From an uncultured Dorea sp. (GTDB lineage: Bacteria; Bacillota; Clostridia; Lachnospirales; Lachnospiraceae): DNA of 16,881 nt. Where the stretch lies: NCBI GenBank assembly GCA_910584095.1, contig CAJTYU010000040.1, positions 1-16,881 of the forward strand. Direction: 5' to 3'. The translations under genes were made by a program, and so were the position numbers. Shown one piece after another: positions 1 through 8,080 of this stretch. The stretch's first letter is position 1; every line of letters begins with the position of its first letter. Under the pieces are notes generated by a model. It made no database searches and was not told the DNA's origin. It was given only the letters and a program-made list of their open reading frames with translations.

Positions 1-793
1 TCGTATAGATCCCTTCTGAAATTTCCATCGTATCCATACTGGCGGCTACAGTGTCTTCAATATCAATAACATGGTCAACTTCAAATACCATAGGGGCTTT
101 TATGTAATAAACCTTTTTTGATAACTCCTTGAGAATAAAACTTATAATTTTTTCATCTAGGCCGTCGAAAACTTCATCTTCTACAACAATAAATGGAACC
201 TCTGCATTTGTTTCCAGATTTTCTGTTAAATATCCTTTATTGGGAAAATCTAAAAACCATTCCCTTCTGACTGGAAATGCCATACCCTTGTTCTGCATGT
301 AAGATATTAACAAACAAAATAATATTTTATCATTGAAAATAAAATAATAATCCAGCAGTTGCCCGGCAATCTCCGTCGATTCAGGGTGATTGATAAAATC
401 TAGTTTTTTCTGTTGGAAACGATTATGAATCTGTGAGGCCCAATCCTCATCCTCTTTTGTTCTGTCTGCGCATATATTTAAATACATGAGCTTATTTCTC
501 TGCATATCTGTAATATCCCTGTAACTGCTGACTAAATCCATGTAAAGCTCGGCCACTTCTTGTATGCCTGGATACGGGAATAGATACCAGCCTTTATTAT
601 TCAAAATAGGAAATACCTCTTGCCATGACCGGCTATTTTTCCATACGTTTTTTGCCTTAGCGGTATACCAGCTTAATCTCACCGGTTTTACCGTGTATAA
701 ACGTTCCAACAGCCTCTCCGTCTCGGCAGACTCCTCCCCCGTTTCAGAGTGGTATATTCGATTCAATGCCGCAATATATTCTTGTTCTGTCAT
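1..793 (-). CDS. Uncharacterised protein, 3' end cut by the window edge
   Basis: An uninterrupted frame of about 264 codons runs off the left edge, so the C-terminus is missing. I do not recognise the family. The visible part is soluble, with no signal peptide or membrane segment. It is rich in aromatic and charged residues (for example ILNNKGWYLFPYPG near residue 65) and has an acidic stretch (IVVEDEVFDGLDEK) around residue 210. I chose the ATG at 791-793 because GAGGG (799-803) sits 5 bases upstream. The in-frame ATG at 803-805 has only a poor upstream site. It follows the GT2 gene by 22 bases in the same orientation and shares the AT-rich composition of the left block, so a role in the same glycan pathway is likely but unproven. 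It could be a glycosyltransferase-associated or anchoring protein. Confidence 0.75.
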   Translation of the reverse strand, partial: MTEQEYIAALNRIYHSETGEESAETERLLERLYTVKPVRLSWYTAKAKNVWKNSRSWQEVFPILNNKGWYLFPYPGIQEVAELYMDLVSSYRDITDMQRNKLMYLNICADRTKEDEDWASQIHNRFQQKKLDFINHPESTEIAGQLLDYYFIFNDKILFCLLISYMQNKGMAFPVRREWFLDFPNKGYLTENLETNAEVPFIVVEDEVFDGLDEKIISFILKELSKKVYYIKAPMVFEVDHVIDIEDTVAASMDTMEISEGIYT

Positions 794-815
794 CTTTTCC
801 CTCATTTATTTTCCG

Positions 816-1877
816 TTAGTGTATTCTATTTCCATAAGAGTCTATTTCAATGAAACCTTTTGGCGGATCATAAGATTTTTTTCTTTCAATTATTTGTTCC
901 GTAAATGTATGGAACTTCTCAATCGCCGATTTGTCTCCTTTTAAATAGTTTAAGAGGAGTTGATATTCTTCTGTGCCTTCCATATTTTCATCATATACCA
1001 AAGCTAATTTCAGATACCTTGACGCAATGGAATTTTTCTGTGCGTTTATCATCTTTACGGCATATCTAAGGCACATACTTCCAAGTTTTTTTACCGCCTC
1101 GTCAAACCGGGATTCCGGGATTTTCATACCAAATCCTTTTGAAATTGTTACAAATGAATTTAAAATACAAAAATGCTCCATAGATGCAAGAAGCGTATCT
1201 TCTGAAATATGGGTCTCGTTCCCAGAATGCACACGGTACCGGCATAGATCTTCTGCTATATACGCAACGTCTCCACAGCAACTGTAAAGAAAATTATTGT
1301 ACCAGTCCCCGGCTACCTCATGTACTCTGGCGAACTTTGCTATCTTATTTATCATTCCGCCGGTTCGGGCGATTCTTTGTCCTGGAATTGCGATTCCAGA
1401 CATCATAAACACACCGGCTTGTTCCTCACCCGGAATGATACAGCTTTTATTATAAAAAGGAGGCGTTACTTTTCTGTTTCCTTTTTCATCAACCTCTACT
1501 CTGCTTACCATTACCATAGCGACAGATGGATTTTTCTCCAACACAGATACTGTTTTTTCCAAAAAAGTAGGTTCTATTGCATCGTCGCTCGCAAGTACAT
1601 ATAGCAGTTCGCCGCTTGCATCTTTCGTTGCCATATTAGTATTTGTGTCGCTTCCGTAATTCTGTTTATTATTATGCAATAAAAAGTAAATGCCTTTCTC
1701 TTTAAATTTGTAATAGTACTCCATCGCTATATTAAAAGAATTATCGGTAGAAGCGTTATCCCTGAAAATAACTTCATAATTTGTATACGTCTGATTTAAT
1801 ATACTGTCAAAACACTCCCTTAAATATTGGCCATAATTATAGTTTGGAATTATTATACTTACTAATGGATTCTTCAT
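816..1877 (-). CDS. Glycosyltransferase family 2 (GT-A fold)
   Basis: Predicted cytosolic inverting sugar transferase of 353 residues that would add a sugar from a nucleotide donor to a glycan or protein acceptor. The N-terminus shows the GT-A nucleotide-binding start VSIIIPNYNYGQYL (residues 6-19), the NQTYTNYEVIFRDNASTDNS block (28-47), and a metal-binding DD pair in LASDDA (D98, D99). Residues around 190 (AGDWYNNF) and LCRYRVHSGNETH (211-223) match the acceptor-side region of GT2 enzymes. The last ~130 residues are an unassigned helical tail. Start: an upstream in-frame ATG at 1890-1892 exists, but its first bases contain GGGAGG, which is a well-placed ribosome site for the ATG at 1875-1877; I therefore use the inner start. 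It follows the radical SAM gene by 18 bases. Donor and acceptor cannot be read from the sequence. Confidence 0.9.
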   Translation of the reverse strand: MKNPLVSIIIPNYNYGQYLRECFDSILNQTYTNYEVIFRDNASTDNSFNIAMEYYYKFKEKGIYFLLHNNKQNYGSDTNTNMATKDASGELLYVLASDDAIEPTFLEKTVSVLEKNPSVAMVMVSRVEVDEKGNRKVTPPFYNKSCIIPGEEQAGVFMMSGIAIPGQRIARTGGMINKIAKFARVHEVAGDWYNNFLYSCCGDVAYIAEDLCRYRVHSGNETHISEDTLLASMEHFCILNSFVTISKGFGMKIPESRFDEAVKKLGSMCLRYAVKMINAQKNSIASRYLKLALVYDENMEGTEEYQLLLNYLKGDKSAIEKFHTFTEQIIERKKSYDPPKGFIEIDSYGNRIH

Positions 1878-1884
1878 CCCATTT

Positions 1885-1890
1885 CCTCCC
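1885..1890 (-). promoter_or_regulatory. Ribosome binding site that decides the GT2 start
   Basis: On the minus strand GGGAGG lies 7 bases before the ATG at 1875-1877, an ideal distance. The alternative ATG at 1890-1892 overlaps this site and has no such sequence in front of it, so the protein should begin MKNPLVSI. Confidence 0.75.
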
Positions 1891-1895
1891 ATGTT

Positions 1896-3191
1896 TTACA
1901 ATTCTAACGGCTTTTTGAAATCCATATAGCCTTGCTCTGCCGCTTTATCCGTCAACCCCTGCATACCCGTACAATGTCCGCAGACACGGTAATATGGCTG
2001 TTCTATAAACTTCCATATTTCATCTCTTAATTCTTCTGTAGATTTGCTGTTTTCTATATCTACATAATTATTTTCATAATCTGCAATTCCCAAACTATAT
2101 ACTGCCGTTCCGAAATCACAAGGATGCATTTTTCCATTCTTTACCTGCATACATCTTGGCGGCTGAAGGCACTTTTCTTTCTTGGCAATCATTTCCTCTT
2201 CCGTGTCCCCTAAATCGTACAAAGTAGACGGTACGGACCACTCTGGGATTGTAACCCCAACAGTATACGAAATACCCGCGTTTTTGATCATCTCTATATT
2301 TCGATACATCATTTCTTTTTGTTTCTCTGAAATTGCATGTTCATAATTCGAAAAGCTCACATTTACCCTTTTATCGTCTAACCCGTCTAACTGCTCCGGT
2401 TTAATGGGATAGGTTCCTGAAGTAGCGATAGAAATCAGGCCAAAATTTGTCTTTGTCAGCATTTTCTTAATAATTTTTGATAGATCCGGATGCATAAAAG
2501 GTTCCCCGCCCATAACGGTTACTGTTCCGACGCTATCCATTGCGTCAAAGAATTTATCTATATCAGCATATATCCTGTCTAACGGCACGTCTTTTCTCTC
2601 AGACAGAGGATATTCATTCATATAAGAAGTACAGCATTTGCATCTTAAACTGCACCGTTGATTGATAATGAATGTAATACTGAACATATGTAATGGTTTC
2701 TCATTTTTGCTCCTGCTTTTTACAATATTACTCAGCCTTTGGCAAAAGATAGATCTGCAGCACATACTCCCTTGGCACCAAGCTGATTCAATACCTGTCG
2801 TCTTGTCAAACGGACATACGGCGCCCATATATAAAAAGTCTCCCCGCAGTACATTTGTATACCCTTTCTCGTTTAATTCCTTAAGGAGGAGGCCTCGAAT
2901 TACATTATTAGCAATGCAAAATATAACTAATGTTTTATCCTTCGGTTCGGTTGTAAATGGCTGGATACATTCTATACCGTTTACTGTCTGAATGGACTCC
3001 GATCTTAAATCCCAATAATTTAAAATAGTTACGTCATGTTCTAATAAATATTTTCCAACAGCTTCGCCAAGAAAGCTGCCGCCCCATAGCACTACCTGCT
3101 CAAAAGACCTTACATAATTTAATAATTCTGTATTATCAACTACATTACCTGAATGTGCCTCTGCATAGTATTTATTTAAATCAAACATCAT
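1896..3191 (-). CDS. Radical SAM protein with N-terminal Rossmann-like domain
   Basis: A 431-residue predicted radical SAM enzyme: it should bind a [4Fe-4S] cluster and cleave S-adenosylmethionine to start radical chemistry. The core begins with CX3CX2C (C180, C184, C187, in CSLRCKCC), followed by the SAM-contact motif MGGEPFMHPDL (227-237). Further cysteines at C341, C347, C358, C404 and C407 suggest a SPASM/twitch-like auxiliary cluster. Residues 33-120 form a separate Rossmann-like unit (VVLWGGSFLGEAVGKYL). The linker is unusually cysteine-rich (C126, C139, C144, C145, C150). The start at 3189-3191 is preceded by AAAGGA with 6 bases spacing. It lies between a pyruvyl transferase and a GT2 gene, so the likely substrate is a sugar nucleotide, a glycan, or a peptide acceptor; the actual reaction is unknown. 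Confidence 0.88.
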   Translation of the reverse strand: MMFDLNKYYAEAHSGNVVDNTELLNYVRSFEQVVLWGGSFLGEAVGKYLLEHDVTILNYWDLRSESIQTVNGIECIQPFTTEPKDKTLVIFCIANNVIRGLLLKELNEKGYTNVLRGDFLYMGAVCPFDKTTGIESAWCQGSMCCRSIFCQRLSNIVKSRSKNEKPLHMFSITFIINQRCSLRCKCCTSYMNEYPLSERKDVPLDRIYADIDKFFDAMDSVGTVTVMGGEPFMHPDLSKIIKKMLTKTNFGLISIATSGTYPIKPEQLDGLDDKRVNVSFSNYEHAISEKQKEMMYRNIEMIKNAGISYTVGVTIPEWSVPSTLYDLGDTEEEMIAKKEKCLQPPRCMQVKNGKMHPCDFGTAVYSLGIADYENNYVDIENSKSTEELRDEIWKFIEQPYYRVCGHCTGMQGLTDKAAEQGYMDFKKPLEL

Positions 3192-3224
3192 AATATATCC
3201 TTTCTTTTTTTTATGTAAATTTAA

Positions 3225-4688
3225 TTAAAACCCATCTAGGAAACTGAAAACCTGCATTGTCTCTGAAAGAGGTAATTCCAAAGAATTATTTAATTTATCC
3301 AAGAAGAAAAATTCTTCCCCATCCCTGAAGCCATATTTCTCTGTTAGCATATTCCCTATTGCGATTCCGGCGCCTTCATAATAACGATCCGCTGTAACTA
3401 CTATAACTAAATTCTTTTTGTCGATTTGTTTTATAATATCCACGCTCTCAATAATAAAGTCGCCGGCAGAATGTCCATTCCAGTATTTATCAACATCAAA
3501 AAATTCATTGGTACTTCTTCCAATTTTCCTTGGATCACTATCTACAATAGAAAAGTGTTTACACCTTAAAATATAACTGTAATATCGTTTCACAGCCCAT
3601 TGTGCTTTATCGCCCGCGCCCCAGAAAACCAAATGCATATTCTCAAATTTATTTCCTACTAATTCTTCGAATATAGTTCTTTCCCTAAAAGATTTCTTTT
3701 CTTCTAATTTTTTTTGGTAATTACTAATATACGATGCCTGCATTCCCTCATAATAAATAGTGGGATCTGTATTTTCATAAAAATCGCTGAGTGTACAGAG
3801 GTTGTTCCATTGATTATATGCTTCGGTGAGCTTTTGAACTGCTAGATTAATCGTATATTCTTTAAGCCATTCGATATCTATTGGTTCCGGATTCCAATTA
3901 ATAGAACCAAATTCAACTGGCCTGTAGGGCCTTATGATGCGGTCCAGTCCTGAAAAACGGTTATCGCATATATTACCCCTATGACAAGAATGTGCCAAAA
4001 CTACCGGAATTCCCATTGCCACACATGGTAAAGCTACATGGAGCCTTTTGGTTATTACCAGTGTGGCTTCCTTTTTAAGTTTATCAAAAATATCTTTCAG
4101 CATTTCTTGCGCGTCAAGTTCATTTTGAGAAGAGTACGCATTAACTGCCATTTTTCTAAATGGCGTATCAATGACCTCACTTTTTTCAAGCAATTCTTTT
4201 GGTATATAATCCATCAATTCTTCTGGCGGGTCATATAGAAAAACTTTTGGTTTTAAAGGCGTTGTTTTCCTCTTTTCATAGCAGATACTCAAACATCCGC
4301 TCATGTACGCCCTTAATCCATTACGGCGCATTAAATTCATTGTCACCAGATCTCGGCAGCCAAAAATTAAATTGTCCGACCTCCAGCCAGTATGTGTATC
4401 ACGTATTTGTTCGATTATGGATTCATCTCCGCAATTGAAGCCTAAATATACCGGAATTATTTTTTTGGGATATGGAAACATATGAAGTGTACTAAAATTT
4501 GTGAAAAAACCTGTCATGGGTAAAACAACATATTCTCCGTCATATTCTGCTACCCGATCTCTTTCCACTTTAATGAGATCTTCTTCTTTTATTCCCATTC
4601 TTTTGTATGCTTGGCGAATTCCTTCTAATTGTACATAATCGCCCAAATTTATTTTGTTTGCTGAAAATTTTAATATTCCGTATTTCAT
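3225..4688 (-). CDS. Polysaccharide pyruvyl transferase-like protein with C-terminal Rossmann-like domain
   Basis: Predicted 487-residue cytosolic enzyme of the polysaccharide pyruvyl transferase family, which moves a pyruvyl group from phosphoenolpyruvate to form a ketal on a sugar. The N-terminal part opens with GILKFSANKINLGDYVQLEG (residues 4-23), like the family's N(X)GD start. The hallmark C-terminal block is ATLVITKRLHVALPCVAMG (208-226) followed by IPVVL, equivalent to the family's sRlHa..a...GiPvv. After a linker (about 270-350), a second unit begins MHLVFWGAGDKAQWAVKRYY (351-370) and continues with IVDSDPRKIG (381-390). This is a Rossmann-like fold also seen in neighbouring genes and not usual for this family. 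Start supported by AAAGGA 7 bases upstream. Some family members do other chemistry, so true pyruvylation is an inference. Confidence 0.82.
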   Translation of the reverse strand: MKYGILKFSANKINLGDYVQLEGIRQAYKRMGIKEEDLIKVERDRVAEYDGEYVVLPMTGFFTNFSTLHMFPYPKKIIPVYLGFNCGDESIIEQIRDTHTGWRSDNLIFGCRDLVTMNLMRRNGLRAYMSGCLSICYEKRKTTPLKPKVFLYDPPEELMDYIPKELLEKSEVIDTPFRKMAVNAYSSQNELDAQEMLKDIFDKLKKEATLVITKRLHVALPCVAMGIPVVLAHSCHRGNICDNRFSGLDRIIRPYRPVEFGSINWNPEPIDIEWLKEYTINLAVQKLTEAYNQWNNLCTLSDFYENTDPTIYYEGMQASYISNYQKKLEEKKSFRERTIFEELVGNKFENMHLVFWGAGDKAQWAVKRYYSYILRCKHFSIVDSDPRKIGRSTNEFFDVDKYWNGHSAGDFIIESVDIIKQIDKKNLVIVVTADRYYEGAGIAIGNMLTEKYGFRDGEEFFFLDKLNNSLELPLSETMQVFSFLDGF

Positions 4689-4737
4689 TTTAGATTCCTT
4701 TCTTTATAGCTTATTTGATTAAATTGTCTTAAGTCAG

Positions 4738-5841
4738 CTAAACAGCATAACAATCTGTGTCCCACACCATGGGAGAATGATGCCGCAGATATACTTTATA
4801 TCTCTCATTTATTCCTTTTATATAGAGAGGAACCTTCCATAGGTCTTCTAACCGATGGTATGCACTAATGACCAATTTAGGCTGATTTTCATTTATAATA
4901 TTTATCGCTCCTTTTAAAGCAGAAAGCTCAAATCCTTCAATATCCATTTTGATAAATGTAACCTGCTGTTCCTGAATAACATCATCTAATTTACATACTT
5001 TTGCAACGTTACTTGATGTTTGTACAGCTCTTGAGCCAGTTTCTTCACTAATATACGGTATTTCATCATTAAAATCTGACACTCCCATATTCAGCAATTC
5101 TATATCGCCAGTTTTTTTATAGGGGAGAAGATTCTTACACATATCTTTATAATTTTTTTCATCTAATTCAAACGCCCATATCTTTTTAAATCTTTGGCCT
5201 ACATTTTTTATAAATGCCTCCGTTGAATCTCCGTTATATGCGCCTGCGTCAATGAAAGTTTCATTATCAGAACACTTAAAAATTCCTGAATTAAAATATT
5301 CATTGCTGTTTTCAAGCTCATGAAACGTTTTCTCAGCATACATAGGCGCAATTCGATTACAGATTATTTCTGTAAACGTCTCTTTTGACGTATTGTCTTC
5401 AAACATATTCAATGCTCTTATAGCTTCTTTCCGTTCTATTTCAAACCAAACGGAATCTTTTTTTTCTGTATATACATTTAAAAATACTTCCGTAAACAAA
5501 TAATGTTCAACCTGTTGTTCCTGAAGCCATTTAAGGGTATCCTGATAATTCCCCAACATAATAATGACAACCAAATCCTCAAGCTTTAACATTTCATCAA
5601 TAGAAATGCACTTTTTCCCAAATATAAGAGTTCCCCATTTATTCTTATTGCTGTCACACACATAATCAAACCGTTCGAGATATCCATGATAGCCTTCAAA
5701 AAAACCGCCTGCTCCGTAAATACAAACATTTTTTGCTGTACGGATTCGCTGTTTTATTTTTGCTTCACTGTCAAAAATTGCATAGTTAGAGCGAATAGCG
5801 TAATCAAAAGCATGATTTATTTTGTTCAGAAAAGCGTCCAT
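4738..5841 (-). CDS. FkbM-family SAM-dependent methyltransferase with N-terminal Rossmann-like domain
   Basis: Predicted 367-residue O-methyltransferase of the FkbM type, a family that methylates hydroxyls on sugars and natural products. The SAM-binding motif is ETFIDAGAYNGDSTEAFI (194-211), followed by the acidic strand WAFELDEKN (222-230) and the FkbM signature FIKMDIEGFELSALKGA (296-312). The C-terminal AYHRLEDLWKVPLYI (327-341) and HHSPMVWDTDCYA (354-366) are typical of the group found in clostridial glycan clusters. Residues 38-122 are an extra Rossmann-like unit (NVCIYGAGGFFEGY, then VCDSNKNKWG, then VVIIMLGN). GGAGG lies just upstream and overlaps the end of the previous gene, whose stop is 9 bases away, suggesting translational coupling. 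Likely function: methyl-capping of a sugar in the glycan assembled by this cluster. Confidence 0.9.
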   Translation of the reverse strand: MDAFLNKINHAFDYAIRSNYAIFDSEAKIKQRIRTAKNVCIYGAGGFFEGYHGYLERFDYVCDSNKNKWGTLIFGKKCISIDEMLKLEDLVVIIMLGNYQDTLKWLQEQQVEHYLFTEVFLNVYTEKKDSVWFEIERKEAIRALNMFEDNTSKETFTEIICNRIAPMYAEKTFHELENSNEYFNSGIFKCSDNETFIDAGAYNGDSTEAFIKNVGQRFKKIWAFELDEKNYKDMCKNLLPYKKTGDIELLNMGVSDFNDEIPYISEETGSRAVQTSSNVAKVCKLDDVIQEQQVTFIKMDIEGFELSALKGAINIINENQPKLVISAYHRLEDLWKVPLYIKGINERYKVYLRHHSPMVWDTDCYAV

Positions 5842-5850
5842 ATTTCCTCC

Positions 5851-7074
5851 TTATAATGAATTACAAAGATTATAAATGTCATAGATATTCATGTAATTAG
5901 TTATACCTAATTCTTCCAATAACTTATTTAATTCTTTTGGATTTTTTGTATGTGTAATTACAAGGAGTCCTGGATATCTTTTTAATTCGCATGGTGGAAC
6001 GAACTGGAATTCATCACCTTTCTGTATCCTGTAATAATCCAGTACCTCAGAATTATTATCGCTAAGGATATTCACATTTAATGCCTTATCCCAATAAAAG
6101 TTGAAAAATTTGTCTCGAAATAATTTTCCCAAACCAAGAACACATATATTCTCTGCCTGATCAATTCGTTTGATTAAATCCTTCTTTTTTTCATTTAGTT
6201 TATACTGGTTCAAGATACCAATATTCTCTAAAGACGTTTTTAGTTTAATAGAAGGTAAGTTTTTTACCTCGCATGCAGAGGAACATTCCCGACATAAAAT
6301 TTTCTTTTTATCATCCTTCATTCCTTCTACTACTTCTAAGTATTCAGGACTATTTAATATTTCTTCAGCGCTTTGTTCAAAAATATTTCCAAGTATATGG
6401 CTCATACTATAATCCATACAGCATAAAGTTACAGTCCCGTCAGGTAATATCTCTGGCGCCCAGCAGCCTGATTCTTCGGCTGTGCCGATCTGACATACGA
6501 TTTCTCCTTTTGGTGAATAGGTTTCCAGTTCTTCATACTCCAAATTGCCTGACCGATTCATCATTTCATCCGCAATGATTTTACTATTATCCAAAAGTCC
6601 GGCTACTTTCTCATGAATAATGCCGTGGCAAGAATATACATTTATAGGTATATCCTTTAAAAATCTCTTTAACAAATTCAGGTATGCGTCTGTTATTTCA
6701 AATTTAGAGTTTCCTTCTTGATCCGGAATATGAAGTGTAACGTGGTCAAATGCAATATTGCGTATCATTTGAAAATCCTCTTCTGTCATTCCCACCAATG
6801 TTGTAAGCAAAGAAACTTTATATCCCTGTTCATCTGCATATTTAATCATTCTGGAACACTCTGGATTTAAAAAGGGTTCTGACATTCCACTAAATGTTAT
6901 TCCCCCTCCTTTAACGACTTCTTTTAAACATTTTTTGAAATTCTCAAACGTTAAAATACTCTCTCGTTTAGGATTGTTTCTATAGTAGGTATTTATTAGT
7001 TTACTTTGCGGACAATATTTGCAGTCTAGCTTGCAGCCAATTTTTAAAGTCAATTCAATCGAATTAAATTTCAT
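5851..7074 (-). CDS. Radical SAM/SPASM protein with C-terminal Rossmann-like domain
   Basis: A 407-residue predicted radical SAM enzyme. CX3CX2C is at C14, C18 and C21 (IGCKLDCKYCPQ), very close to the N-terminus. The GGEP-like motif is FSGMSEPFLNPEC (61-73). A SPASM-type set of cysteines follows: C194, C204, C218/C219 in the context PDGTVTLCCMDYS, then LGNIF and CRECSSAC (C261, C264, C268). This arrangement is typical of radical SAM/SPASM proteins that modify peptides or of members found in glycan clusters. The last ~100 residues (from ENICVLGLGKLF, 308-319, to the end) form a Rossmann-like domain. The start has AAAGGA at an unusually long 13-base distance, so translation may be weak or the start imperfectly assigned. 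It is the first gene of the AT-rich block. The reaction is unknown; C-C bond formation, epimerisation or deoxygenation on a sugar are possible. Confidence 0.88.
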   Translation of the reverse strand: MKFNSIELTLKIGCKLDCKYCPQSKLINTYYRNNPKRESILTFENFKKCLKEVVKGGGITFSGMSEPFLNPECSRMIKYADEQGYKVSLLTTLVGMTEEDFQMIRNIAFDHVTLHIPDQEGNSKFEITDAYLNLLKRFLKDIPINVYSCHGIIHEKVAGLLDNSKIIADEMMNRSGNLEYEELETYSPKGEIVCQIGTAEESGCWAPEILPDGTVTLCCMDYSMSHILGNIFEQSAEEILNSPEYLEVVEGMKDDKKKILCRECSSACEVKNLPSIKLKTSLENIGILNQYKLNEKKKDLIKRIDQAENICVLGLGKLFRDKFFNFYWDKALNVNILSDNNSEVLDYYRIQKGDEFQFVPPCELKRYPGLLVITHTKNPKELNKLLEELGITNYMNIYDIYNLCNSL

Positions 7075-7132
7075 AATTATAATGCTATCCTTTCATATAT
7101 AATGAAATGTAAATCAGCGTTGTTTCATCGTA
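7075..7132 (-). other. Composition junction between the two gene blocks
   Basis: This 58-base spacer separates the GC-rich right block from the AT-rich left block; for example 60 bases at 6001-6060 contain 21 G/C while 60 bases at 9181-9240 contain 39. It is the longest gap within the gene array. It contains a short AT-rich inverted repeat (TTTCAT at 7091-7096, ATGAAA at 7102-7107) whose arm overlaps the AAAGGA ribosome site of the next gene. I see no convincing promoter with paired -35 and -10 boxes and no terminator with a T-tract here, so read-through transcription is expected. Confidence 0.6.
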
Positions 7133-8080
7133 TTATATTTCCCGAATACCTTGCTCAAAAGATACCTTGCACTGAAATCCAAGCCCCTTAAGCCGGCTTA
7201 TCTCTGGTTCCAGCCAGAACGTCCGCCTCTCATCTGTCTCCCTTGCCCCAAACTTAAGCCCGGTCCCCGGTTTTATCGCATCCCGTTCCAGTTCCACAAA
7301 CTCCCTTAGCTTCCTCACTTCCCCGCTGGCCACATGGTAGACCCCTTCCGCCTCCCGCTTTTCCGCCAGCAGACGCATCGCCCTCGTAAAGTCTGAGATA
7401 AAAAGGAAATCCCAGAGGTTCCCGCATGTGCCAAGTTCCGGCTCCTTCCCCTCCCTTAGGGTTCTCGCCACATATCCCAAAACCGTCGGGTCATCCTCCC
7501 TCGGACCATATACGCTGTATATCCTCGGCCATACGAAAGTGATCCCAAGCTGTTCCGCTAAAACACGCCCCATATGCAGGCAGGCAAGCTTTGCCGCCCC
7601 ATACATCATAAAAGGGTTCGGCACCGTCGTATCTTCCGCCGCCTGCCCATGCACTACGCCGTACTCCGCCTGGCTCCCTGCCCCTATAAACTTCTTACAC
7701 CCGCAGCCCTTTGCGGCCTTTAACGCCTTTTCCATGTACCGGAGGTTCCCAAGCTGTACCCCGTAGTCGTTACGCGCCTCCCCGCCGGAACCATTCCAAG
7801 CCAAGTGGAAGAAGACGTCATAGTCCTTAGGCGGTTCTCCAAGCCGGGTTTTTGACCGTTTCCGGAAATCATGGCTTTCCGTCTTCCGGTTATCCCCCTG
7901 CTCCGTTAAGCTGTCCAGTTCTTCCAATGGAAGTTCGATTACCCGGCTTACGTCCAGGTCTTTCGCTTTTTCTGCTGATTCCGGCCGGACAATGGCAGTT
8001 ACTTCATGCCCATTCTCCGTAAGTTCCCGGCAGAGCGCCCGGCCTAAAAAACCGGTGGCTCCAGTCACAATAATCCTCAT
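7133..8080 (-). CDS. NAD(P)-dependent extended SDR (nucleotide-sugar reductase/epimerase)
   Basis: Predicted 315-residue extended short-chain dehydrogenase/reductase acting on a nucleotide sugar. It shows TGATGFLG (6-13) for NAD(P), GAGSQAEYG (133-141) carrying the catalytic Ser, and YGAAK (Y160, K164) as the YxxxK pair, with a substrate-domain block PRIYSVYGPREDD (185-197). Compared with the usual spacing it has a hydrophilic insert at about 60-85, rich in Lys, Arg, Asp and Glu. The start overlaps the stop of the ThDP-enzyme gene as ATGA, a sign of translational coupling, and GAAGG lies 9 bases upstream. By analogy with yersiniose A synthesis, where an SDR (YerF) reduces the keto group on the newly attached two-carbon branch, this enzyme could reduce the product of its coupled neighbour. 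Epimerase or 4-ketoreductase activity on another intermediate is the alternative. Confidence 0.87.
   Translation of the reverse strand: MRIIVTGATGFLGRALCRELTENGHEVTAIVRPESAEKAKDLDVSRVIELPLEELDSLTEQGDNRKTESHDFRKRSKTRLGEPPKDYDVFFHLAWNGSGGEARNDYGVQLGNLRYMEKALKAAKGCGCKKFIGAGSQAEYGVVHGQAAEDTTVPNPFMMYGAAKLACLHMGRVLAEQLGITFVWPRIYSVYGPREDDPTVLGYVARTLREGKEPELGTCGNLWDFLFISDFTRAMRLLAEKREAEGVYHVASGEVRKLREFVELERDAIKPGTGLKFGARETDERRTFWLEPEISRLKGLGFQCKVSFEQGIREI

Noticed and set aside
1878..1892. Upstream ATG (1890-1892) as the GT2 start
   Set aside because: It overlaps the GGGAGG that serves the inner ATG and lacks its own ribosome site.
7091..7107. Small inverted repeat TTTCAT-N5-ATGAAA as an operator or terminator
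   Set aside because: Only six AT-rich pairs and no T-tract; it is mentioned as part of the junction but is too weak to call a regulatory site.
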